Under the pieces are notes generated by a model. That model searched no databases. It was not told where the DNA came from and saw only the letters and a program-made list of their open reading frames with translations. Positions 45,153 through 53,246 of a stretch of 53,246 nt of DNA are shown one piece after another. This DNA comes from Gammaproteobacteria bacterium (GTDB taxonomy: Bacteria; Pseudomonadota; Gammaproteobacteria; Steroidobacterales; Woeseiaceae). The stretch covers positions 1 to 53,246 of the forward strand of contig JAOUNK010000002.1 in the NCBI GenBank assembly GCA_029881015.1, in the 5' to 3' direction. The translations under genes were made by a program, and so were the position numbers. Each line of letters begins with the position of its first letter. The first letter of the stretch is position 1.

Positions 45153-46061
45153 TCAGGGTTGCAATCCGGACGTCTCGAACGCCTCCCGGATCGCCGCTTT
45201 CTCATCGTCCCTCAACTCCAGCATTGGCGGCCGCACGCGACCACCAACCTGCCCCAGCAGTTCCTGCCAGTACTTGCCGAATGCCTGCGGCTTGTCTGCG
45301 GGCTTGCTGCGGGCCATCGCCTCACGCACAGGATCGAGGCTGTCGCGTACACGCCGCGCTGCCGCGAACTTCCCGGCGAAAGCAAGGCGCGTGTACTCAT
45401 CCATGCGTTTGTCGTTACGAGTCTGCAAGTGGTATGGCGGTGACGAACAGAGATAGAGCCGCCATCCCAGTTCCTCGATATTGTCGAGCCAGTCGTCCTC
45501 CGCCGAGGTAGACACCTGGATCTTGTCACCGACCAGGTGGCTCAGCTGCACGTACATCTCGCGCGGGACAGAGTACTTGATGGCGACTATGTTCGGGAGC
45601 TCGGCGATACGGGCACATTCGTCGGGTCGCATCAGGTAGCCGGAGTCCGGATGACTCCACATGGCAATGCCGATATCGAGTCGATCGCAGAGCGACTTGT
45701 AGTACTGGTACAGTACCTCGCCGCGCTCGTGCACGAAGCTCAGCACCGGTGCGTGAACGACGATGTAATCGGCCCCGCAGTTCTGCGCATGCAGCGCGAG
45801 TTCAAACACGGTATCGAAGTTCTGGTCCGAGACCGAAACGATAACCCCTGCCTTGCCGTCGCATTCCTCAACCGCGATTTCGAAGTTGCGCTTTCTCTCG
45901 TCGAGGCTCATCGAGAAGAACTCGCCCTGTTTGCCGGCGATGAAGAGCCCCTTGATGTCGAGATCGTCGATCCAGTGACGAATATTCGAGCGCAAGCCCG
46001 CCTCGTCCAGGGACAGGTCCTCGTTAAAGGGATTCAGCGCGGCGGCCCAGATCCCGCGCAT
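45153..46061 (-). CDS. dihydrodipicolinate synthase/N-acetylneuraminate lyase superfamily protein, divergent active site
   Basis: TIM-barrel layout with IKGLFIAGKQGEFFSMSLDERK (cf. GTTGE), Schiff-base lysine in LPNIVAIKYSV; YNxP-type motif replaced by AMWSHPDSGY. Confidence 0.85.
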   Translation of the reverse strand: MRGIWAAALNPFNEDLSLDEAGLRSNIRHWIDDLDIKGLFIAGKQGEFFSMSLDERKRNFEIAVEECDGKAGVIVSVSDQNFDTVFELALHAQNCGADYIVVHAPVLSFVHERGEVLYQYYKSLCDRLDIGIAMWSHPDSGYLMRPDECARIAELPNIVAIKYSVPREMYVQLSHLVGDKIQVSTSAEDDWLDNIEELGWRLYLCSSPPYHLQTRNDKRMDEYTRLAFAGKFAAARRVRDSLDPVREAMARSKPADKPQAFGKYWQELLGQVGGRVRPPMLELRDDEKAAIREAFETSGLQP

Positions 46062-46239
46062 GTGCTCACGGGCATAATCCTTGGCATCTGACTTTGAATA
46101 CTTGATGGCGACACATCTCGCGGGTTGACCGGGTCCGCGACAAGCCGCGAACCTCAGGCCGAAATATACTTATAATTCGTCGGGTCGTACATTTAGCGCC
46201 TAATGCGGCGGGCCGCGACGGACCGCACGTGAGAATTCA

Positions 46240-47676
46240 ATGAGTACTTATCCAGACCTGCATCTCTATATCGACGGCGAATGGCGCAAGACACCCAGCG
46301 ATCTGCCGGTCCTGAACCCGGCCACTGAAGAGGAAATCGGCCGCCTGCCGCACGCGGAGCAGAGCGACCTGCAGGACGCTGTCCGGGCCGCCGAGCGTGG
46401 ACTCAGGGCGTGGAGACAGGTAGCACCGGTCGAGCGGGCAAACGTTCTGTACAAGGCGGCGGCCCTCATGCGTGAGCGCCAGGTAGAGATCGCGGCCGCG
46501 ATCACGGCTGAACATGGCAAGCCGCTCAGCCAGGCACGGCTCGAAGTGATCCGCGGGTGCGAGTTCTTTGAATGGGACGCAGGGGAAGCGACGCGCACGT
46601 ATGGCCGCGTCATTCCGAGCGCACCGGGCGTCCGGCATACCGTTCACCACCAGCCGATCGGCGTCGTGGCGGCATTTTCGCCCTGGAATTTCCCGATGAG
46701 CCAGCCTTGCAGGAAAGTGGCGGGCGCCATTGCCTCGGGCTGTTCGATCATCCTCAAGGCGGCTGAAGAAACGCCTGCCGGTGCGTTGCACATTGCCAGG
46801 GCACTGCAGGACGCAGGCCTGCCACCGGGCGTTTTCAACCTCGTGTTCGGCACACCGGCTGAAATCTCCGACTATCTCATCCGGCAGGACCCGGTTCGCC
46901 TTGTGGCCTTCACCGGCTCCACGGCAGTCGGCAAGCACCTCACCACGCTGGCTGCCAGGCATATGACCCCGGTCCTGATGGAGCTCGGTGGTCATGCGCC
47001 CGTCATCGTCTGCGAGGACACGGACGTCGAGGCCGCCGCCCTGTCCGGCGCCGTGCGCAAGATGCGCAATGCGGGCCAGGTCTGTACCTCACCGACGCGC
47101 TTCTTCGTTCATGAGAGTATTTTCGACGCCTACACTGAGACGTTCGTGCGGCGCGCTGCGGCGACAGTGGTGGGCAATGGCGTTGATCCGAATGTCGAAA
47201 TGGGACCCCTCGCCAACGAGCGCCGCATCGGTGCGCTGGCAGACCTCGTCGAGGACGCCGTCAACCAGGGCGCAGAACTCAAGACCGGCGGCAGCAGAAT
47301 CGGTTCCAGGGGCTATTTCTTCCAGCCGACCGTACTGGCCAATGTGCCCGATTCTGCGCGGGTCATGCAGGAAGAACCCTTTGGCCCGCTGGCGATCATC
47401 AATCCTGTCGCCAGCCTCGACGAAGCGATCCGCAAGGCGAATGCCGTGCCCTACGGCCTGGCAGCGTACGGCTTCACCAACCGGGCGGACTACGTGGATC
47501 GCATGATCGAGGAGATCGAGGCCGGCAACGTATCGATCAATACACTGGAGGCCTCGCTACCGGAAACGCCCTTCGGCGGAGTGAAGTCCAGCGGCTACGG
47601 ACGTGAAGGCGGCACGGAAGGACTGCACAACTACATGGTTACGAAGAACATCTCGCACAGCCTGACTATCGTGTAG
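46240..47676 (+). CDS. NAD(P)-dependent aldehyde dehydrogenase
   Basis: GVVAAFSPWNFPMSQPCRKVAGAIASGCSIILKAAEETP, AFTGSTAVGKHL, MELGGHAPVIV, RNAGQVCTSPTRFFVHE, EEPFGPLAII. Substrate not assignable. Confidence 0.93.
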   Translation: MSTYPDLHLYIDGEWRKTPSDLPVLNPATEEEIGRLPHAEQSDLQDAVRAAERGLRAWRQVAPVERANVLYKAAALMRERQVEIAAAITAEHGKPLSQARLEVIRGCEFFEWDAGEATRTYGRVIPSAPGVRHTVHHQPIGVVAAFSPWNFPMSQPCRKVAGAIASGCSIILKAAEETPAGALHIARALQDAGLPPGVFNLVFGTPAEISDYLIRQDPVRLVAFTGSTAVGKHLTTLAARHMTPVLMELGGHAPVIVCEDTDVEAAALSGAVRKMRNAGQVCTSPTRFFVHESIFDAYTETFVRRAAATVVGNGVDPNVEMGPLANERRIGALADLVEDAVNQGAELKTGGSRIGSRGYFFQPTVLANVPDSARVMQEEPFGPLAIINPVASLDEAIRKANAVPYGLAAYGFTNRADYVDRMIEEIEAGNVSINTLEASLPETPFGGVKSSGYGREGGTEGLHNYMVTKNISHSLTIV

Positions 47677-49024
47677 CAACCTCGACGGCCAGCTCATGAA
47701 GCCGGTCCATGACGTATTGTCTGTCCCAGTCGTCCTCGATGTTCGGCAGCGCCATGATGATTTCCATTACCCGGTTCTGCTCGTCGCCAATGCGCAGCGC
47801 TTCGGCGTAGGGGATGTCGGGTGAGAACGTGACCAGCGAGTACAGCGGCGTCCACAACTCCGGGAAGCGTGCACTGAACTTTGCCTCGATCATCTTGCGA
47901 AGCTGAAACAGCCTGTCGCCGGACAAGTCGCTCATCTCGACGAAGTTCCGCTTGGAGAGCTCGGCGATAGCGTCACCGTTCGGCTTGCGCGCTTTCTCGT
48001 AGGCCGGGAAGATCGCATCCCAGTCGTGATCGCAGGACGCGATCAGTCGATTCAACTCGGCGCAGTCCTCGAACCCGCAATTCATGCCCTGACCATAGAA
48101 CGGCACGATCGCGTGCGCTGCATCGCCGATGAGCCCGACCTTCCGGTTGAACGACCAGGGGAAGACCTGCACCAGGAACAAAGGCGACGCCGTCTTCTCG
48201 AGAAAGGTGCCGACAGGATCTTCCAGGTAGTCCATTGCGTCTGCAAAATTCGATGCAAAGAACGCCTGCACGGCAGCACTTTCCTGCAAGGACTCAAACG
48301 AGGGGTCTCCCGAGAAATTCAGGAACAAGGTGCAGGTAAACGTGCCGTCCGCGTTCGGCAGTGCGATCAGCATGAAGTCCTTGCGCGGCCAGATATGCAG
48401 CGCGTTCTTCTCCAGCTTGTGAGAACCGTCGGGGTTCGCGGGAATAGTTAGCTCGATGTAGCTCTGCGGCATGTACGTCTGGCTGTAACTGAAGCGGGGC
48501 AGGTTGTGCGCAAGACGCCGCACCTTTGAATGTGCACCATCGGCGCCGAACAGATAGTCGGCATCGACAACCAGCTCACGCGCGTCCTGCCTCCGGAATA
48601 CGGCACTCGCGGTCTTGAAGTCGACGTCCACCAGGCGGTGTTCGAAATGCGTCGCGATGTTCGGTTCTGCATCTGCGATGTCCAGTAACTGCTCGTTGAT
48701 ACCACCTCGTGAGACCGACCAGATCGCGTCCCCTTCCCTGCCATACGGCAACGCGCTGAGATTGCCATCCAGGCCGTGGATGGCACGGTGATACATCGGT
48801 ATGGCCTGTGCCTTCGCATCCGAGCTGATGCCGATCTGCTCCAGCGAGTGCCAACCGCGGTCGGACAGGGCGATGTTGATCGACCTGCCCTGGTAGATGC
48901 TGGTCACCCGTGAATCCGGGCGCCCCTCGTACAGGCCGACGTCGTACCCGTGCCGGCCGAGCACGATCGCGAGGAGGGAACCCACCGGGCCGCCACCCGC
49001 CACCGTGAACCTGCCACGACTCAT
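47666..49024 (-). CDS. kmo: kynurenine 3-monooxygenase (FAD)
   Basis: [34 protein letters not shown]...[22 protein letters not shown]...[25 protein letters not shown]. Confidence 0.95.
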   Translation of the reverse strand: MSRGRFTVAGGGPVGSLLAIVLGRHGYDVGLYEGRPDSRVTSIYQGRSINIALSDRGWHSLEQIGISSDAKAQAIPMYHRAIHGLDGNLSALPYGREGDAIWSVSRGGINEQLLDIADAEPNIATHFEHRLVDVDFKTASAVFRRQDARELVVDADYLFGADGAHSKVRRLAHNLPRFSYSQTYMPQSYIELTIPANPDGSHKLEKNALHIWPRKDFMLIALPNADGTFTCTLFLNFSGDPSFESLQESAAVQAFFASNFADAMDYLEDPVGTFLEKTASPLFLVQVFPWSFNRKVGLIGDAAHAIVPFYGQGMNCGFEDCAELNRLIASCDHDWDAIFPAYEKARKPNGDAIAELSKRNFVEMSDLSGDRLFQLRKMIEAKFSARFPELWTPLYSLVTFSPDIPYAEALRIGDEQNRVMEIIMALPNIEDDWDRQYVMDRLHELAVEVATR

Positions 49025-50310
49025 TGGGCCCGTCCCGCGGCCAGCAATTCGCGCAATACCCGGCCAAACGTGAACACGTCCTCGAAAGAGTTATAAAGCG
49101 GCACCGGTGCCATGCGAATGACACAGGGCTCTCGGAAGTCGACGATCACACCCGCGGCAACCAGGTCGTCGAACAGTTTGCGCTCGCGCCCGGCGACATC
49201 CATCGAGATCTGGCAGCCCCGATCGCAGGCGTCCCGCGGCGTGATCACACTGATCCTGGCATCGGGGAACGCTCCTGCGATTTCGTCGATCGTGTACTCG
49301 AGATAACCCGTCAGGCGTTCGCTCTTCGCACGCAATGCCGGCATGCCTGCTTCCGCGAATATCGCCAGGGACGCTTTCATAGCCGCCATGCCGAGAACGG
49401 GGACGTTGCTTAGCTGCCAGCCTTCGGCCCCCTCCATTGGCTGAAATCCATGCTTCATCTGGAAACGTGTCTTCTTGTCATGGCCCCACCAGCCGCCAAA
49501 TCGCGGCAGGTCGAAACTGCGGCCATGACGTTCGTGCACGAAGATGCCCCCGACGTTGCCCGGGCTCGAATTCAGGTACTTGTAGGAGCACCATGCCGCG
49601 AAGTCCACGTCCCACTCGTGCAGGGACAAGAGTACGTTGCCTGCCGCGTGAGCCAGGTCGAAACCGGCGACAGCGCCGACGGCATGGGCCGCCGCGGTGA
49701 GGCGCGGCATGTTGAACAACTGGCCGGTGAAGAAATTCACACCACCGAAGAAGACCAGCGCGAGCTCATCGGCGTTGGCCTCGATCGCCTCCAGGATATC
49801 CGCCTCCCGGACCAGGGTCTCGCCGTCCCTGGGCGCCACCTCGACGATGGCGTCCTCGGGCTCGAAGCCGTGGAACTTCGCCTGGGTCTCCAGCAGGTAT
49901 CGATCCGAGGGAAACATCTTTGCCTCGCTGATGATCTTGTAGCGGGTCTTCGTCGGACGATAGAAGGACACGAACAACAGGTGAATATTGGTCGTCAGCG
50001 AATTCATGCAGACCACCTCGGACTCTTTCGCGCCGACGATTCCGGCCATCGCCGGCGTCAGGAGTTCGTGGTAGCTGTACCAGGGGTTGGTCGAGTGAAA
50101 ATGCCCTTCGACGCCGTACTTCGCCCACTCGTCGAGCTCCAGCTCAACGGCCGCCTTCACGGTCCTCGGCTGCAGCCCGAGCGAATGCCCCGTGAAGTAG
50201 ACGAGCTCCGGCGTGCCCAGCGACGGAAAAAGAAAGCGGTCGCGATAAGCCCGGAGCGGGTCCGCCGCATCCTGGGCCCTGGCGAACTCGAGCGTTGCTG
50301 CGTAGTGCAT
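49021..50310 (-). CDS. kynU: kynureninase
   Basis: [36 protein letters not shown]...[10 protein letters not shown]...[19 protein letters not shown]...[23 protein letters not shown]. Confidence 0.96.
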   Translation of the reverse strand: MHYAATLEFARAQDAADPLRAYRDRFLFPSLGTPELVYFTGHSLGLQPRTVKAAVELELDEWAKYGVEGHFHSTNPWYSYHELLTPAMAGIVGAKESEVVCMNSLTTNIHLLFVSFYRPTKTRYKIISEAKMFPSDRYLLETQAKFHGFEPEDAIVEVAPRDGETLVREADILEAIEANADELALVFFGGVNFFTGQLFNMPRLTAAAHAVGAVAGFDLAHAAGNVLLSLHEWDVDFAAWCSYKYLNSSPGNVGGIFVHERHGRSFDLPRFGGWWGHDKKTRFQMKHGFQPMEGAEGWQLSNVPVLGMAAMKASLAIFAEAGMPALRAKSERLTGYLEYTIDEIAGAFPDARISVITPRDACDRGCQISMDVAGRERKLFDDLVAAGVIVDFREPCVIRMAPVPLYNSFEDVFTFGRVLRELLAAGRAQ

Positions 50311-50311
50311 G

Positions 50312-50917
<606 letters not shown>

Positions 50918-51715
50918 TCAGATTACGATTGGCGAAGCAGGATTCAGGATCTCGCGCACAACGCTCATGGCCGTGATCGCCGACGAGCGAGGATTGCCGG
51001 GCAGCGAATCGCCGTCGATCCGGAATTCGAGACGGCCAAAATCGCCCTCGGCAACGATTTCGTGAATGTTGCGCGCCACGGCGGGGTCCGCGATGAGCTC
51101 GACGACAGTATCGTCAAAGCCGATGCCGGCCAGCGCCACCGATGCAGCCACGTTGGCGTTCCTGGGATATTGGAGCGCGGCGTTTCGGGCGCTGCCGCTG
51201 TAATGCACGGTTGCCTCGGCCAGCGAGTCTAGATCGAGCTTGGACTCGGCAGGAGAGCCACGCCATCCCTGCGGTGGCTTGCGGCCCCGATAGGTCACGC
51301 GCTGCAGCGCGCCAATGCTCGCCGCCGACAGTGCATCCAGGGCGCCGATTGCGCCCGAGGCGATGCGCAACTGCGAGCCGCCAAGCCGCGCCGCGGCCGC
51401 GAGCCTGTCGTAGAGCACCGCGTCGGCCAACGCACCGGAGGACACAGACACGAGATCAATTCCGCGAGAGAGCAGTGCTGCACCGTGCTGGCGCAGGGCC
51501 GCGTGGCCTGCGCAATCGACCGCGAGATCAACCCGCATGGCAATCTCGTCGACGTTACCTACAACATCGACGGCCTCGCCGAACGCGGCGCGCGTTCGCG
51601 CGTCGCCACCGGGGCCCGCAATGGCTACAGCGATGTCGACGTCGGGGTGGCCGGCGAGGTATCCGGCGACCGCCTGGCCAATGGCGCCGCTGCCGATCAT
51701 TGCAATGGTCTGCAT
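50918..51715 (-). CDS. nadX: L-aspartate dehydrogenase-like (NadX/DUF108 family)
   Basis: MIGSGAIGQAVAGYL, DLAVDCAGHAALRQHGAALLSRGIDLVSVSSGALAD, IASGAIGALDALSAASIGALQRVTYRGRKPPQGW, YPRNANVAASVALAGIGFDDTVVELIADP. Confidence 0.85.
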   Translation of the reverse strand: MQTIAMIGSGAIGQAVAGYLAGHPDVDIAVAIAGPGGDARTRAAFGEAVDVVGNVDEIAMRVDLAVDCAGHAALRQHGAALLSRGIDLVSVSSGALADAVLYDRLAAAARLGGSQLRIASGAIGALDALSAASIGALQRVTYRGRKPPQGWRGSPAESKLDLDSLAEATVHYSGSARNAALQYPRNANVAASVALAGIGFDDTVVELIADPAVARNIHEIVAEGDFGRLEFRIDGDSLPGNPRSSAITAMSVVREILNPASPIVI

Positions 51716-51730
51716 TCGGGGGCTCCTGCG

Positions 51731-53246
51731 CTACAACTGCACTTGGACGGTCTGTAATGCGTTCGCCGGGATGACGATCTCCGCATGCTGGGCACCAATT
51801 TGCAGCGCGTAACGGATCGGCTCCCTGGTCGTGTTCAACAACTGGACACTCAGCAGGTCGGCGTCGTTTATCGTCGCACTCGCGTGCAGCGCGTCATCAT
51901 CGAGGCCTTCGAGATGCTTGTCCGCCTGCACGGCTTTGTCGCCGGGCCGGATCGTCCGGCTGAACTGCGCGAGAACATGATAGATCGGCGTGTAGTAAAC
52001 CTGGCCGGAATCCACGTCGATCATGATCGGCGCTCCACAGAAATTGCCGACATGATTCGGCCCGCCATTGCGATCCAGGACAACGTTCCAGTCGATCCAA
52101 CCCGCCACCCAATGATTCAGGCTGACAATGATGTTTCTCGCATAGCGATGAACGGGCGTATAAACCGGGTGATCCTCAGGGCTTGGCGCCCAGGTCGCCG
52201 TGTATGCCCAGTCTGTGGCATTGTCGTTCCACCAGAAGGCATCGTTGTCGAACCAGCCTGTTTCCTCGAATCGCTCCGGATCCAGTACACCGCCGGGTGC
52301 CGGCTTGCCCAGATCGTCAATCGTGCCCTCCGTGTGAAAAATCGGAAAAGACGGAAACTTTTCGTGCACCCTGTCGAATACATCCTCATGAACCTTGTAG
52401 GTGCTGGAGTACCAATGCACCGCGGCGCCGTAAACAAACGCTGCAGTTTCCGGATCGCCGAAGATCGTGTCGGTCCACTCCTCCAGGCCATCGCGATTCT
52501 GATCGTATATCAATACTTTGACATTACCGTTGCCAGTCGCTTGTAGCGTCGGCCCGAGATGATTCCGGATGAATTCGTTTTGCGATTCGGGCGTGAAGTG
52601 CATGCTCTCCCAGTTTCCGCTGTTGCCATGCGGCTCGTTAACCGGTGTCACGGCCCAGATATCAACGCCCTCTGCGCGATAGGCAAGCAGGTACTTCGCG
52701 ATGTAGTCGGCGTAGGTCTGGACGTATTCCGGCTTCAAGGCACCACCGGTGCCCTGGTAGTGGTTCTCCGGCGTTCCGGGAATGTACCAATCCTCGATAT
52801 CCTTCATCCATGGCGGTGCCGTCCAGGCCGACGCAACGATTCCCAGCTTGCTGTCGGTCTGGCCGCTCTTTATGGCAAGGGCTTCCCTGATCATGGGCAG
52901 CAGATCGAAACGCTCGTCCCTGATTCCCGGGTAGTCGGTCGCCTCGAAACCGTCCCGATCCGGCAAGATGCTGAAGTGCTGCAGCGCATGGTCATTCTCC
53001 GCTTCGGCATACGAATACTTGCCTTGCACGGAAAAATCGGTTGAGCCAATAGGCGTTCGCGCCAGCGAAAAATTGGCGCCATCCTCGCCGTAGATCTTCT
53101 CCATCACCTCAGACCGCCGTGCGGCATCAAGATGGGCAAGAACGAAAGCCGAGGACTCGGTAAAGGACGACCCGATACCGAGTATGGTCTGCTTAACCAC
53201 GTCTGGTTGGATGACGATTCCTGTCCCGCTCCCGGCACCGTCGCGA
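51731..53246 (-). CDS. glycoside hydrolase family 30-like protein (5' end outside window)
   Basis: TILGIGSSFTESSAFVL, WTAPPWMKD, AVTPVNEPHGN (acid/base Glu), PIFHTEGTID (nucleophile Glu), GWIDWNVVLDRNGGPNHVGNFCGAPIMID. Frame stays open to 53246, so the listed start 53200 (GTG) is not the true start. Confidence 0.9.
   Translation of the reverse strand, partial: RDGAGSGTGIVIQPDVVKQTILGIGSSFTESSAFVLAHLDAARRSEVMEKIYGEDGANFSLARTPIGSTDFSVQGKYSYAEAENDHALQHFSILPDRDGFEATDYPGIRDERFDLLPMIREALAIKSGQTDSKLGIVASAWTAPPWMKDIEDWYIPGTPENHYQGTGGALKPEYVQTYADYIAKYLLAYRAEGVDIWAVTPVNEPHGNSGNWESMHFTPESQNEFIRNHLGPTLQATGNGNVKVLIYDQNRDGLEEWTDTIFGDPETAAFVYGAAVHWYSSTYKVHEDVFDRVHEKFPSFPIFHTEGTIDDLGKPAPGGVLDPERFEETGWFDNDAFWWNDNATDWAYTATWAPSPEDHPVYTPVHRYARNIIVSLNHWVAGWIDWNVVLDRNGGPNHVGNFCGAPIMIDVDSGQVYYTPIYHVLAQFSRTIRPGDKAVQADKHLEGLDDDALHASATINDADLLSVQLLNTTREPIRYALQIGAQHAEIVIPANALQTVQVQL

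Overview
GC-rich chromosomal window, very probably from a gammaproteobacterium. Most of it is conserved housekeeping synteny: rplY(partial)-prs-tRNA-Gln-lolB-TPR / hemA-prfA ... prmC-ppi-thiF/moeB; metH-metF-(ArsR+methyltransferase fusion); hslO; gatCAB / mreBCD-mrdA-rodA-mltB-rlpA-dacC-ybeD-lipB; murU-amgK / lptD-surA-pdxA-rsmA-apaG-apaH. Accessory material falls in three places: (i) a ~4.4 kb block between prfA and prmC (TerB-like, cupin, TM2-like, TM2, CARDB lipoprotein, reverse transsulfuration pair); (ii) 13.6-17.3 kb, with a TetR regulator and three matching operator palindromes, a secreted SMP-30-like protein and a divergent octaheme HAO-like cytochrome c; (iii) 45.1-53.2 kb, with a DHDPS-family protein with altered active-site motifs, an aldehyde dehydrogenase, kynurenine-branch genes (kmo, kynU, haaO), an aspartate-dehydrogenase-like gene and an edge-truncated GH30 glycosidase. 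No transposase, integrase, prophage or CRISPR array was seen. The best candidates for something less described are the HAO-like octaheme protein without an obvious P460 cross-link tyrosine, the TetR operator triad, the DHDPS-like protein, and two apparent start/frame anomalies (TM2-like ORF, amgK). All calls come from reading sequence and remembered family motifs; no searches were run.
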